A stretch of 64,000 nt of DNA. It comes from Dyadobacter fermentans. Lineage in GTDB: Bacteria; Bacteroidota; Bacteroidia; Cytophagales; Spirosomataceae. Both the position numbers and the translations under genes were made by a program. The DNA is taken from the NCBI RefSeq assembly GCF_019924045.1, contig NZ_JAHXBN010000008.1, forward strand, positions 161,118 to 225,117, in the 5' to 3' direction. Positions within the stretch are counted from its first letter, which is position 1, and every line of letters starts with the position of its first letter. Shown in pieces: positions 1-8,622 of the stretch. The notes below the pieces were generated by a model, which worked only from the letters and a program-made list of their open reading frames with translations, was not told where the DNA came from and ran no database searches.

Positions 1-8
1 TAACTTTG
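1..8 (+). promoter_or_regulatory. Bacteroidota -7 promoter box
   Basis: The first eight bases read TAACTTTG, an exact match to the Bacteroidota -7 consensus TAnnTTTG. Transcription would start near base 14, leaving a leader of about 40 nt before the ATG at 53. The -33 element would lie outside the window. If real, the lasso modification genes have their own promoter in addition to any read-through from upstream. Confidence 0.5.
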
Positions 9-52
9 TACAATTCGATTGCACATTATACTTTCAGATTTAATTTTTCAGA

Positions 53-319
53 ATGAAATACCAGCTTACATCAGAACAGATATCGTCCAAAGTTGCAGGG
101 GAAACAGTCATTCTCAATCACAGCAAAGGAGCTTATTACGGTCTGGATGAAGTGGGGGTGCTCATTTGGGAAACATTAGAGGAAGGGCCGCAATCGATCG
201 AAGCATTGTGCGACGTGGTGATCGGCGAGTATGATGTCGACGCCGACACTTGCAAGCGCGATATCGAGGGGTTGTTGAAGGATTTGATCTCCGAGAGGCT
301 GGTTGAAATAATCAAATAG
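53..319 (+). CDS. PqqD-like RiPP recognition element (lasso B1)
   Basis: An 88-residue protein of the PqqD family. Such small winged-helix proteins (RiPP recognition elements, RREs) bind the leader of a ribosomal peptide precursor and deliver it to the modifying enzymes. The family pattern is visible: a hydrophobic start, then 'NHSKGAYYGLDEVGVLIWETLEEG' -type core split as LNHSKGAYYGLDEVG followed by IWETL, then an acidic helical C-terminal half. The gene is followed after 3 nt by a lasso B2 protease, the usual partner in clusters where protein B is split into B1 and B2. Function follows from family and neighbours; the precursor peptide is not in the window. Confidence 0.85.
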   Translation: MKYQLTSEQISSKVAGETVILNHSKGAYYGLDEVGVLIWETLEEGPQSIEALCDVVIGEYDVDADTCKRDIEGLLKDLISERLVEIIK

Positions 320-322
320 ATT

Positions 323-763
323 TTGGGCAAAATCGGTAAGCTGATAGGGAAATGGCGGAGCTTGTCCGGACCGGAGAAATGGATATTCCTGCGGGCGGTA
401 TGGTGTTTGCTGTGGATCAAGGCCGGGCTCCTTTTCCTCCCTTTTTCGCTATTCAGAAAATGGTACCACAAGCTCAGTCGTCCGAGCAGAATCCAGGAGA
501 TCGCGCCGGAAACCATGGAGCGCACCGTTTGGGCGGTGGATACGGCGGCGAACCTGCTGCCATTTGAGCTATTGTGCCTGCCGCGTGCCCTTGCTACCAA
601 GTACCTGCTTCGCAATTCACCTGCATTGACCCTGGAAATAGGAATAGAGATCAACCCTGCCAAGCAATTCGAGGCACATGCCTGGGTGGAGCAAAACGGT
701 AACATCATCATCGGGCGTTGGCCTGATACCGTTTCCTACAAACGGCTCTGGGTTTGGGAATGA
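323..763 (+). CDS. lasso peptide biosynthesis B2 protein
   Basis: A 146-residue transglutaminase-like cysteine protease of the lasso B2 family, which removes the leader peptide of the precursor in an RRE-dependent way. The N-terminal half has a hydrophobic helix (about residues 21-45). The catalytic motifs are visible: Cys85 in LLCLPRALA and His119 in EAHAWVE. In McjB of microcin J25 an Asp lies 12 residues after the His; here that place is Gly131 and the nearest Asp is 135. The start is TTG, 3 nt after the stop of the RRE gene, so the two are probably translationally coupled. An internal ATG would cut away conserved sequence. Confidence 0.85.
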   Translation: MGKIGKLIGKWRSLSGPEKWIFLRAVWCLLWIKAGLLFLPFSLFRKWYHKLSRPSRIQEIAPETMERTVWAVDTAANLLPFELLCLPRALATKYLLRNSPALTLEIGIEINPAKQFEAHAWVEQNGNIIIGRWPDTVSYKRLWVWE

Positions 764-784
764 TTTAATTTGTACTTTACACAC

Positions 785-1705
785 ATGCACCATTACACCG
801 CCTTCGGGCTTCATATCCATTCAGAAATTTCCCTGCCCGAACTCGCTGAAGGCGACCCGCATTCCACCGCTGACGTTTATATCCGCCAGGGTGCCGTGGA
901 GCTCCCCGCCATGCGCCCTACGACGATTTACAGACGGGGAGTGAAGGCATTTTTCGGCCAGGACGAACAACAGCAGGCGCTGTTTCTGGATTGGGCTGGT
1001 GTAGCCTCTTTCAAGGCTTCCGGCGGTAAGGAGCTGGTTGTTTCGCCCGTGGCTTCGGAGGCTAATATCATCAGCCTGTTTACAGTGAGCGAAGCATTAG
1101 GCCTCATTTTGTTTCAAAAAGGATTTTTTTTGCTTCATGCCAGTGCGGTGGAGGTCGGCGAGGAGGCGTGGTGCTTTATGGGTATGCCCGGGGCCGGGAA
1201 ATCGAGCACCGCAGCGGCGTTTATTAAAGCGGGTTGTAGGTTGCTGAGTGACGATCTTACTGCGATTACATTTGATGAAACCGGCAAACCGGTGATCCTT
1301 CCAGCTTACCCCCAGCTCAAAATCTGGGAAAAGACTGTTAGCGGCCTGCATTACGCTGAATCCGACCTCGAACCCGTCAGTGAGGGCGTGAAGAAATTTG
1401 CTTACCATCCCCGGGAGCAGTTCCCGACAGAGCCAGTTCACTTGAAAAAAGTATTTTTCCTGCATAAGGCCAGAAATAAGCCGGCTGTCCAGCAGATTAG
1501 CCTGGCCGAAATACCCGGCGAATTGCTGCGCAACTTTCCCCTGGCGACGGAGCTTATGAATGGCGACAACCTCAAAAAGCACTTCTTCCAAAGCATTCAA
1601 TGTGCCAGAGCTGCCGAGTTGCTTCGTAAAAGAAGGCCCGAAGGTTTCGAAAACTTGGAAAAGTGGGTGGAAGCGAGTATCCGTGAACAACTAATCGCGG
1701 AATAG
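785..1705 (+). CDS. HprK-like serine kinase of RiPP cluster
   Basis: A 306-residue P-loop kinase related to HPr kinase. Homologues in lasso clusters (PadeK of the paeninodin system) phosphorylate the C-terminal serine of the precursor. The N-terminus (YTAFGLHIHSEISLPEL) is typical for this family and favours the ATG at 785 over the TTG at 770. A P-loop, GMPGAGKSS, lies at about residues 133-141, preceded by the conserved LLHASAV and followed by LLSDDL, where HprK enzymes bind Mg. It sits between the B2 protease and a nucleotidyltransferase with no gap to the latter. The substrate is not visible in the window, so the modification of a lasso peptide is inferred. Confidence 0.8.
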   Translation: MHHYTAFGLHIHSEISLPELAEGDPHSTADVYIRQGAVELPAMRPTTIYRRGVKAFFGQDEQQQALFLDWAGVASFKASGGKELVVSPVASEANIISLFTVSEALGLILFQKGFFLLHASAVEVGEEAWCFMGMPGAGKSSTAAAFIKAGCRLLSDDLTAITFDETGKPVILPAYPQLKIWEKTVSGLHYAESDLEPVSEGVKKFAYHPREQFPTEPVHLKKVFFLHKARNKPAVQQISLAEIPGELLRNFPLATELMNGDNLKKHFFQSIQCARAAELLRKRRPEGFENLEKWVEASIREQLIAE

Positions 1706-2887
1706 ATGCAACGGCCCAAAGTTTCCCGCGAACTGGCACATCTCATCGAAGCGGCGGTGTTACCGTCAGGGCATCAGTCATTCGAAATCGAAGACAAACC
1801 CTTTGATCCACAGAGATTTTCGTCCCTCGTCACCTGGCACCAGATCAGGCCGCTCGCCTTTGAATATGTACAAGCGAAGGCGTTGGCGCTTCCCGAGTAT
1901 GTGCTCAAAATGCTGCGGGAGTTCTCCGTGGGGCAGGCTGTTACGAACATGGCTTTTCTAGGGATTTGCGTCCGGTTATATAATCGACTGATTGAAAACA
2001 AGGTGCGCGCTTTCCCGATGAAAGGGGCATTATGGGCCTGGATGCTTTACGATAAGCCCGTATTGCGGGAATTCGGTGACATCGATTATTTTATTGGCAA
2101 AGAAGATGTTTCCAAAAGCCTGGATATCCTTCTCAACGAAGGTTTTGCGGCTGATAACTACCGCCATTATTTGCTGAAAGAGAAGGCTGTTGGCGAGGAT
2201 TACCTGAATACCGATTACCAGCTTCCCCTCACGCCCGTACAAGAACACGCATTGCAGTCACTGGAAATACAATGGAACTGTACCTATCCGCGCTATTGCT
2301 ACAATTTTACATGGGACGAGCTGGCCGGGAACCTCGTTGCATTCCATATGATGGGAAAACCAGTGCTGGTTCCGGGAATGGAAATCCAGCTGATCATGAT
2401 GGTGATCCACCACGGGGGCGTCGAGCAATGGGACAAGCTGAAATACATGGCTGATTTGCTGAGGTTGCTCGATAAGTCGGCGGATTCAATGGATTGGGCA
2501 TATATTAATAAGATCACCAAAGCGAAGGGCTTCCATAAACTGTTGCTGGAATCGCTGAGTGTAGCCGGGTATCTCTGTGGCAGGGATTACGCTAAATATG
2601 CGGGCGCGGCTAAAAGTTATCCTTCGGAGCTTTTTATAAGGGATATACTCTCGCATTGGGAGAATAGGCGACCACCGTTGAAGACCAAAACCTGGCGTAT
2701 TTTTCTTTACAATATAAAATACCGCGACAATTGGTCGGATAAACTTTCCATTGTCGCGGCACATATTGGGTATCTAACCCATTGGAAACTGCTATGGCAT
2801 AAGATGAGCTGGTACCGAAAGGGCTCCTCAGGTGAGGCTGACCGTGATAGTGCCATCAATGCTACGTCCGGGAGCGAGGATATTTAA
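1706..2887 (+). CDS. nucleotidyltransferase family protein of RiPP cluster
   Basis: A 393-residue protein of the NTP_transf_5 (uncharacterised nucleotidyltransferase) family. The polymerase-beta-like fold is indicated by MKGA at residues 105-108 and by REFGDIDYFI at 121-130, whose GDID would supply the two metal-binding aspartates (125 and 127). Such proteins recur in lasso and other RiPP clusters next to HprK-like kinases, but their reaction is unknown. The ATG follows the kinase stop codon directly, so this is the last gene of the operon. Its last 60 bases overlap the end of the convergent aldose epimerase gene, which is unusually long for a convergent overlap. Confidence 0.8.
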   Translation: MQRPKVSRELAHLIEAAVLPSGHQSFEIEDKPFDPQRFSSLVTWHQIRPLAFEYVQAKALALPEYVLKMLREFSVGQAVTNMAFLGICVRLYNRLIENKVRAFPMKGALWAWMLYDKPVLREFGDIDYFIGKEDVSKSLDILLNEGFAADNYRHYLLKEKAVGEDYLNTDYQLPLTPVQEHALQSLEIQWNCTYPRYCYNFTWDELAGNLVAFHMMGKPVLVPGMEIQLIMMVIHHGGVEQWDKLKYMADLLRLLDKSADSMDWAYINKITKAKGFHKLLLESLSVAGYLCGRDYAKYAGAAKSYPSELFIRDILSHWENRRPPLKTKTWRIFLYNIKYRDNWSDKLSIVAAHIGYLTHWKLLWHKMSWYRKGSSGEADRDSAINATSGSEDI

Positions 2888-3775
2888 GCCCTCGCCCGTA
2901 TTAAATGCATCTACATTGGCAGTCAATGCCTCGATAGCGACACAATCGCGCGCCGGCGGCGTGTATACGACGAGGTAGTTAAACTTCCCTTCCCCGGTTT
3001 CCTGCTCTATCCGTAGGGTAACATCCTGATTTTTCGAAATCAGTTCGGTCACTGCGTGCGGGCCGTTGGCCTCTACAATGAAGCAGTTATCAAACTCTTT
3101 CCGGTGCAGCAATGCCGGCATAGGCATATCGAATGGCTGGGTACCGATCGGAATCAGGTTTTCGTTGAAGGTAACCAGGCGCTTTGACGGAATGTTGATC
3201 TTCCAGGCTTCCACATCTTCGTTGCCGAGCATCCAGTAGGGATGCCAGCCAAACATCGCCGGGCAAGGTGATTGCCCATTATTTTTGGCCTCATATTTCA
3301 GTTCGAAGCGGCCATCGGCATGCAAGGTATAACGTACCGAGAAATGCACCTGGAACGGATAACCTTCTGCATTATCGATCGTGTAGGATAGCTGAATGGA
3401 CGCTTTATCCTCGTGAATAACCTGTTCGTCGAGGTGGAAATGGTTTTTTCGTACCAATCCGTGAATAGCGTTCAGGCCGCCGTCCTCATTCTTGCGCAGC
3501 TGATATTCCTTCCCTAAAAACTTGTACTTGCCATCGGGAATGCGGCTCGCGAATGGGAACAGGAGCTCGCTGGCGCTCTTGGTGTCGGCTACGAGTCCCG
3601 CCGGGGTAGGAGGCGTTTTCAGAACGGAAAACAATGTCAGTCCTTTACGAAGGGAAAGTTGCCGAACGATACCGCCTAGTTCCGGAATGACTACGCAGCG
3701 ATTTTCAGTAGTTGTTTCGTGTATGACATATTCGGTAAGGTCGCCGAACTGTTGTTTGAAGATTTCAAAGGGCAT
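2828..3775 (-). CDS. aldose 1-epimerase family protein
   Basis: A 315-residue galactose mutarotase-like protein without signal peptide. Members interconvert alpha and beta anomers of aldoses. The catalytic region is recognisable: NAIHGLVRK contains the first conserved His, and PAMFGWHPYW contains the second; a Glu near the C-terminus (RIEQETGEG) fits the general base. The early segment SELLFPFASRIPDGKY is the conserved sugar-binding N(S)R region. The enzyme may also act on hexose 6-phosphates, as YeaD-like members do. It lies downstream of ftsH but a terminator separates the two. The 3' end overlaps the RiPP nucleotidyltransferase by 60 bp. Confidence 0.85.
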   Translation of the reverse strand: MPFEIFKQQFGDLTEYVIHETTTENRCVVIPELGGIVRQLSLRKGLTLFSVLKTPPTPAGLVADTKSASELLFPFASRIPDGKYKFLGKEYQLRKNEDGGLNAIHGLVRKNHFHLDEQVIHEDKASIQLSYTIDNAEGYPFQVHFSVRYTLHADGRFELKYEAKNNGQSPCPAMFGWHPYWMLGNEDVEAWKINIPSKRLVTFNENLIPIGTQPFDMPMPALLHRKEFDNCFIVEANGPHAVTELISKNQDVTLRIEQETGEGKFNYLVVYTPPARDCVAIEALTANVDAFNTGEGLNILAPGRSIDGTITVSLT

Positions 3776-3817
3776 ATGCTTTGAAGGTTTAGGGTCAAAC
3801 GATTTACTATATGTTGT

Positions 3818-3854
3818 AAAAATAATAGCCGGACAGGTTGAATTGTCCGGCTAT
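3818..3854 (-). terminator. rho-independent terminator of ftsH
   Basis: An 11-bp perfect stem (ATAGCCGGACA / TGTCCGGCTAT, 3825-3835 and 3844-3854) with an 8-nt loop. Read on the minus strand it is followed by a short T-run, so it would end ftsH transcripts before the epimerase gene. Confidence 0.75.
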
Positions 3855-3881
3855 CTGTGTTTTTTATTCACTCAAAAGTGC

Positions 3882-5939
3882 CTATTCGTTGTCGGCGCTT
3901 TTTTCGGCTTCCGCCATTTCTTCTTCTTTACGGTCTTTTTCGAGCGTCTGTTTCACCACTTCTTCGTGGATCGCAGCTTCCTCGTTTGAACGACGGTTGA
4001 TGTAAGCCTGGTAGCTTGTCTCCTTTTCGTAAGGACGCTTACCGATCAGCTTTTCGAGGTCGGCCTGGAACAGGATTTCTTTTTCAAGAAGCTCTTTCGC
4101 CAGTACTTCCAATGCATCGCGCTTTTCAACCAGGAGGTTTTTTACGAACTGGTACGCCTGGTCAACCAGCTTTCTCACCTCTTCGTCGATCGCTTGTGAC
4201 GTCGATTCCGAGTAAGGCTTGGTGAATGCATAGTCGGTTTGTTTCGAATCGTAGAACGAAATGTTACCGATGCGCTCGTTCATACCGTACATGGTTACCA
4301 TGCTGTACGCCACCTTCGTTACGCGTTCGAGATCGCTCAATGCGCCGGTAGAGATTTTGCCGAACACTACATCTTCCGCAGCGCGGCCGCCCAGTGTCAT
4401 ACACATTTCATCGAACAGCTGCTCGGTACGGTACAGATACTGCTCACGCGGGAGGTACTGTGCGTAACCCAATGCCGCTACACCACGTGGTACGATCGAC
4501 ACTTTCACCAAAGGATCGGCGTGTTCGAGGAACCAGCCCGCTACCGCGTGACCCGCCTCGTGGTATGCCACGATTTGTTTTTCTTCCGGTGAAATCAGCT
4601 TGTTTTTCTTCTCCAAACCACCGATTACGCGGTCCATCGCATCCTGGAAATCCTGCATTGTCACTTCCTCGCGGTTGCGGCGGGCGGCGATCAACGCAGC
4701 CTCGTTACAAACGTTCGCGATTTCAGCACCGGCAAAGCCAGGAGTCTGAGACGAAAGTTTCTGAATATTAACGTCGGTAGCCAGTTTCAATGGCTTCAAA
4801 TGCACTTTGAAAATCGCCTCGCGACCGATTACGTCCGGTTTGTCAACCGAAATCTGGCGGTCGAAACGTCCCGGGCGCAGCAATGCAGGGTCGAGAACGT
4901 CGGGGCGGTTGGTTGCTGCTACGATGATGATACCGGAGTCGGTTGCGAAACCGTCCATTTCCACGAGCAGGGAGTTCAATGTATTCTCGCGTTCGTCGTT
5001 GGAACCGGGCATGGCACCTCGGCCACGCGAACGACCTACGGCGTCGATCTCATCGATAAAGATAATGCAAGGCGCTTTTTCTTTCGCTTGTTTGAAGAGG
5101 TCACGCACACGCGCTGCACCCACACCCACGAACATTTCCACGAAATCGGAACCTGAAAGGGAGAAGAAAGGCACGCCAGCTTCACCTGCTACTGCTTTCG
5201 CGAGCAACGTTTTACCCGTTCCCGGAGGGCCTACAAGCAATGCACCTTTCGGAATTTTAGCACCCAGTTTTTTGAACTTGTCAGGGCTTTGAAGGTATTC
5301 TACAATCTCCTTGATTTCTTCTTTCGCTTCGTCGAGACCGGCAACATCGTTAAATGTGATTTTAACTTTGTTCTCCGCATCGAAAAGCGTCGCACGGGAG
5401 CGACCGATATTAAAAATCTGGCCGCCTGGACCCACACCACCCGACATTCTGCCGAGGATGAAGTACATGACCAGGATCATAACAATGAAAAAACCCCAGG
5501 TTCCGAGGAAACTGGTCCAGTCGTTGCGGGTATCCACTACAAAAGGCACTTTGTCGTCGTCGGGAACGCCTTCCTGCATTTTATCGAAATCCTTTTTGAA
5601 GGTTTCCGCCGATGTTACCTGAAACTGGTAGTGGGAAGCACTTTCCCCGCCGAAATAGTTATTTTCCTTAGCAACAACCCTGTATTTGTCGAGTTTGAGC
5701 GCCTCGGGTTTGAGCGTAACTTCCACCGATTTGTCATTCACAATGGTGACGCGCTCCACTTCCTTGTCGGCCATCATTTTTTCGAAACGCTTCTGAGTGG
5801 TTTCGCGGATTGTCGATGTGCGGTTAAGGTACGTGATTCCGAGTATAGTAGCGATCAGAGCGGCTATTATCCAACCTTGATATCCCTTCTGAGGACTTTT
5901 AGGGTTGAGTGGCCCCCTTTTGTTATCGTTTTCAGACAT
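3882..5939 (-). CDS. ftsH: ATP-dependent zinc metalloprotease FtsH
   Basis: A 685-residue membrane-bound AAA+ protease that degrades misfolded membrane proteins and short-lived regulators. There are two N-terminal membrane segments (about 22-38 and 146-163) enclosing a periplasmic domain. The Walker A motif GPPGTGKT is at 237-244, Walker B IIFIDE at 292-297, the arginine-finger region RPGRFDR near 355-361, and the zinc site HEAGH at 460-464 with Asp536 as third ligand. The C-terminus is Glu/Lys-rich and probably flexible. It is preceded by rsfS on the same strand with a 72-nt gap, an arrangement common in Bacteroidota. Confidence 0.98.
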   Translation of the reverse strand: MSENDNKRGPLNPKSPQKGYQGWIIAALIATILGITYLNRTSTIRETTQKRFEKMMADKEVERVTIVNDKSVEVTLKPEALKLDKYRVVAKENNYFGGESASHYQFQVTSAETFKKDFDKMQEGVPDDDKVPFVVDTRNDWTSFLGTWGFFIVMILVMYFILGRMSGGVGPGGQIFNIGRSRATLFDAENKVKITFNDVAGLDEAKEEIKEIVEYLQSPDKFKKLGAKIPKGALLVGPPGTGKTLLAKAVAGEAGVPFFSLSGSDFVEMFVGVGAARVRDLFKQAKEKAPCIIFIDEIDAVGRSRGRGAMPGSNDERENTLNSLLVEMDGFATDSGIIIVAATNRPDVLDPALLRPGRFDRQISVDKPDVIGREAIFKVHLKPLKLATDVNIQKLSSQTPGFAGAEIANVCNEAALIAARRNREEVTMQDFQDAMDRVIGGLEKKNKLISPEEKQIVAYHEAGHAVAGWFLEHADPLVKVSIVPRGVAALGYAQYLPREQYLYRTEQLFDEMCMTLGGRAAEDVVFGKISTGALSDLERVTKVAYSMVTMYGMNERIGNISFYDSKQTDYAFTKPYSESTSQAIDEEVRKLVDQAYQFVKNLLVEKRDALEVLAKELLEKEILFQADLEKLIGKRPYEKETSYQAYINRRSNEEAAIHEEVVKQTLEKDRKEEEMAEAEKSADNE

Positions 5940-6011
5940 TCGTTCGTTTTAATTAAGAGGAAATATATTAAACAACAATCCCGGCGGGGCTAATGTTCGC
6001 CCGGCGGGCCT

Positions 6012-6395
6012 TTATACCATGGAGTCTTCCAGGTATGTCACCTCTGCATCTCCCCAAAGTTCTTCCAGATCGTAATGTTTGCGGCGTTCTTTGTTGAAAA
6101 TATGTGCGACCACGTCGACATAGTCAATCAAAATCCATTCTCCATTCGCCTTTCCTTCTTTTTGCCAGGGTTCTGTTTTGGATATTTTATAAACTTCATC
6201 TTCGACCGAGCTGGCCAAAGCATCTATTTGAGTGTCGGAGTTCCCCGAGCAAATCACGAAAAAGTCGGTTATTGAATTTTTTACTTTTCTGAGGTCTAAT
6301 ATGGCAATGTCCAAACCCTTCTTTTCTGTCATGCCCTTCACAACCAGTTCGGTGAGATCTTTTGAGGATAGTTCTTTATTTTTGCGTTCTTTCAT
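6012..6395 (-). CDS. rsfS: ribosome silencing factor RsfS
   Basis: A 127-residue protein of the Iojap/DUF143 family. It binds ribosomal protein L14 and blocks joining of the subunits when nutrients are scarce. The family core is clear: GLDIAILDLRKVKNSITDFF, then VICSGNSDTQ and, towards the end, GEWILIDYVDVVAHIF and RKHYDLEELWGDAE. It starts the rsfS-ftsH operon and is divergent from birA with 45 bp between the starts. Confidence 0.96.
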   Translation of the reverse strand: MKERKNKELSSKDLTELVVKGMTEKKGLDIAILDLRKVKNSITDFFVICSGNSDTQIDALASSVEDEVYKISKTEPWQKEGKANGEWILIDYVDVVAHIFNKERRKHYDLEELWGDAEVTYLEDSMV

Positions 6396-6440
6396 GCGTT
6401 GTTATTTCCTTTTCTAAAACCCTAAAGTAAAACAAAAAAA

Positions 6441-7208
6441 TTGTACAACTCTATACAGGACACGCTAATAATTGGTAAAAAAGTTATATACCTGCCAACT
6501 TGTCATTCCACCAACGACATAGCGGCTGAAATAGTACATGCGGGGCTGTTTGAGGAAGGAACGGTTGTCATTACCGATAATCAGGTAAAGGGAAGAGGCC
6601 AGCGCGGGACAGTTTGGAATGCCAATGCAGGCGAAAATCTTACATTTTCAATCATACTTAAACCTGCATTCCTGCGCATTCAGGACCAGTTTTTGATCAG
6701 CCAGATCACGGCGCTCGGGATACGCGCATACCTGGGCAGCTACGTGCCCGACACGAGGGTGAAATGGCCGAATGATATTTACATGAATAACCAGAAAGCA
6801 GTAGGGGTTCTGATCGAAAATTCGCTCCAGGGCGCTCGGTATGCGCATTCCATTGTGGGTATCGGTGTCAATATCAATCAGTCGCAATTCGAAAATAGCT
6901 ACGCGACTTCGTTAGGCCGTGAAACCGGGTCGTCATTCGTGTTGACGGAGGAATTTCACAAGCTCCTCAAATGCCTGGACGCCTATTATGTGCGGTTGAG
7001 GTCAGGAAACCAGCACGATGCCATCCGTGCCGAATACTTGCGGCATTTGTATGGTTATCAGCAGAATGTGAAATTTTTGTACAAAGGAAATATAACAAGC
7101 GGCTGGGTGACCAATGTGACCGAACTTGGGAAGTTGCGGGTCAAATTGGTTACCGAGCCGGAAGAACTTGAATTCGGTTTGAAGGAAATCGAATGGGTAA
7201 GGGATTGA
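6441..7208 (+). CDS. birA: biotin--[acetyl-CoA-carboxylase] ligase
   Basis: A 255-residue monofunctional biotin protein ligase. It makes biotinyl-AMP and attaches biotin to the carrier protein of acetyl-CoA carboxylase. It has no N-terminal DNA-binding domain, so it should not be a repressor. Seen motifs: STND near residue 22, the adenylate-binding GRGQRGTVW, KWPNDIY, and GVLIEN followed by VGIGVNIN. The start is TTG at 6441; the next residues (YNSIQ...) and the distance to rsfS make it more likely than a start further in, which would lose the first strand. It ends directly at the end of the convergent gene at 7209. Confidence 0.93.
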   Translation: MYNSIQDTLIIGKKVIYLPTCHSTNDIAAEIVHAGLFEEGTVVITDNQVKGRGQRGTVWNANAGENLTFSIILKPAFLRIQDQFLISQITALGIRAYLGSYVPDTRVKWPNDIYMNNQKAVGVLIENSLQGARYAHSIVGIGVNINQSQFENSYATSLGRETGSSFVLTEEFHKLLKCLDAYYVRLRSGNQHDAIRAEYLRHLYGYQQNVKFLYKGNITSGWVTNVTELGKLRVKLVTEPEELEFGLKEIEWVRD

Positions 7209-7538
7209 TCAGCCCCATTTGCCAATAACAGCCATCACCACTGCACAAATACCCAATCCGAGCGACTCGCGTGCGAGCTCGATGTTGAGGCTTCTCATAG
7301 CAGTTTCACCAAAGAAAATACCCTCGAACTCTGGCGGCCATTGCAATATCGCACCGACTACGTAACCTGCCGCAAGCACGTAAAACACCCAGGAAGGCCA
7401 AAGCTCGCGGATGCTCATGAAGCAGGCGAGGGCAGCGAAGCTGTAAATCGCAATCCAGGTGCCCGAATCCGGGTCGTTGAGCTGCAAATAGGCGAAGATC
7501 ACGAAAAGGATCCCGAAGAATATCTTTAAAAGTCTCAT
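7209..7538 (-). CDS. transmembrane 220 family protein
   Basis: A 109-residue membrane protein of the Tmemb_220 family, whose function is unknown. The N-terminal helix ends in the family signature YLQLNDPD (about residues 18-25). Three further hydrophobic helices follow, giving four in all. The stop codon touches that of birA with no base between, and no terminator lies between the two genes. The gene stands alone on its strand. Confidence 0.8.
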   Translation of the reverse strand: MRLLKIFFGILFVIFAYLQLNDPDSGTWIAIYSFAALACFMSIRELWPSWVFYVLAAGYVVGAILQWPPEFEGIFFGETAMRSLNIELARESLGLGICAVVMAVIGKWG

Positions 7539-7634
7539 GACAAAGTGGGTTAAGAATAAGAAAATGAAAGACTACGTTAAAAAGGCGTCACCGCTTACTT
7601 ATTAACCGTCGGCGCTACCCTTTTAACATATCTT

Positions 7635-8336
7635 TTACTGACAAAATTGCGCCAATGCGTTCGCTGCATCGCTATATCCCAGGTTCAGAGCCTGTTTCAG
7701 GCTGGTGCACCCGAGATCTTTTTCACCGTCGTTATACTGCGCAAGGCCCAGGCCGTAAAATGCCTTTCCGTATTGTCCATCGAGTTTCACAGTCTGGCGG
7801 AAAGCTAATGTCGCTTTTTTGAAATCCTGCGTCCGGTAATAGGTGTTGCCGAGATTGTACCAGGCTTGTTTGTTGTTGTCGTCGAGTTGGGTTGCTTTTT
7901 CAAAATCCTTGATAGCATCAGGCGTCTTGTCCATCAGCACGAGGAGCTGTCCGCGGTTCAGGAAAACGTCGGCGGTATCGGGCGCGAGCTCGGCCGATTT
8001 GTTATAGTCGGCAAACGCGGAATCGAGCTTGTTTTCGTCCGTATACAGCAATGCGCGGTTGAAATAGGGGCGGTAAGAGCCGGGTTGCAGTTTAATAGCC
8101 TGGGCAAAATCCAGTAAGGCATTGTCGTTCTCCTTCAATTCGTAATAAGCCACGCCGCGGAGATTGAATGCGTCGGCGTTGGTAGTATTTTTTTCGATCG
8201 CTTTGTTGATGAATTCAATGGCTTCGCGCGTCTTGCCCTGTTGCATGAGTTCTTTGCCTTTTTGAAGGAACGCGTCGGAAGATTGGGAGCAGGAGTAAAG
8301 GAAAATCAGAAAAAATAAAAAAAATAATCGAGGCAT
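7635..8336 (-). CDS. tetratricopeptide repeat lipoprotein
   Basis: A 233-residue TPR protein. The signal peptide ends in the lipobox LYSC, with Cys16 as lipid site, so the protein should be anchored in a membrane facing the periplasm or surface. About five to six TPR units follow (for example AFNLRGVAYYELKENDNALL and AWYNLGNTYYRTQDFKKATL), covering nearly the whole mature protein. TPRs bind other proteins; no partner can be named. A -7 box at 8363-8370 gives it a promoter of its own. Confidence 0.88.
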   Translation of the reverse strand: MPRLFFLFFLIFLYSCSQSSDAFLQKGKELMQQGKTREAIEFINKAIEKNTTNADAFNLRGVAYYELKENDNALLDFAQAIKLQPGSYRPYFNRALLYTDENKLDSAFADYNKSAELAPDTADVFLNRGQLLVLMDKTPDAIKDFEKATQLDDNNKQAWYNLGNTYYRTQDFKKATLAFRQTVKLDGQYGKAFYGLGLAQYNDGEKDLGCTSLKQALNLGYSDAANALAQFCQ

Positions 8337-8362
8337 ACTGGTTCATTTCTAGTTGATTCGCA

Positions 8363-8370
8363 CAAAAGTA
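8363..8370 (-). promoter_or_regulatory. -7 promoter box of the TPR lipoprotein gene
   Basis: On the minus strand these bases read TACTTTTG, matching TAnnTTTG. The predicted start lies about 20 nt before the ATG at 8336. It stands back to back with the SRP RNA promoter. No clear -33 TTTG is present. Confidence 0.5.
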
Positions 8371-8417
8371 AGGGGAAACGTTACACGAATGTTTTCTTTT
8401 TGTGAATAAAATGTCCT

Positions 8418-8425
8418 TATCTTTG
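8418..8425 (+). promoter_or_regulatory. -7 promoter box of the SRP RNA gene
   Basis: TATCTTTG is an exact TAnnTTTG box, placed so that transcription would begin at about 8430, the base where the closing stem of the RNA starts. A TTTG at 8399-8402 could act as the -33 element, although the spacing of 15 nt is short. Confidence 0.7.
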
Positions 8426-8429
8426 CAGC

Positions 8430-8527
8430 GGCAAATCGGAACTACCAGCTCCTTCCGAATCCCCCAGGTCCTGACGGAAGCAAGGGTAGGTGGTCGATGC
8501 GGTGAGATTCTCGGTTTGCCTTTTTTT
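8430..8527 (+). ncRNA. ffs: signal recognition particle 4.5S RNA (small bacterial type)
   Basis: The segment at 8466-8491 carries the conserved SRP core: AGGTCCTGACGGAAGC, including the GGAA tetraloop and the asymmetric loop that bind Ffh, followed by AAGGGTAGGT on the other side. The outer ends pair (GGCAAAUCGGA at 8430-8440 with UCUCGGUUUGCC at 8509-8520), giving a hairpin of about 91 nt. Seven T residues (8521-8527) directly after the stem act as terminator. The RNA and Ffh together target membrane and secreted proteins to the translocon. Both ends are inferred from the stem and the promoter. Confidence 0.9.
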
Positions 8528-8563
8528 ATTTCTTCGCCTCAGGTTTTTCCGTCTTTCTTTCTT

Positions 8564-8593
8564 TTTGCTTTTGTTCAGGGTTTTCTACTTTTG
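8564..8593 (+). promoter_or_regulatory. promoter of the aldolase gene
   Basis: TTTG at 8564-8567 and TACTTTTG at 8586-8593 are separated by 18 nt, a good match to the Bacteroidota -33/-7 arrangement. The start of transcription would be near 8598, about 25 nt before the ATG at 8623. Confidence 0.7.
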
Positions 8594-8622
8594 TGGAATA
8601 TTCTAACCAATAAATTTTCAAT

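Noticed and set aside
1..52. Search for a lasso precursor peptide upstream of the RRE gene
   Set aside because: No start codon with a short peptide frame fits in 52 bases; the precursor must lie outside the window.
136..711. A 191-codon minus-strand frame, considered as a precursor or cluster gene
   Set aside because: It is antisense to the RRE and B2 genes and shows no leader or repeat features.
5289..5993. A 234-codon plus-strand frame
   Set aside because: Antisense to ftsH, no domain, low-complexity composition.
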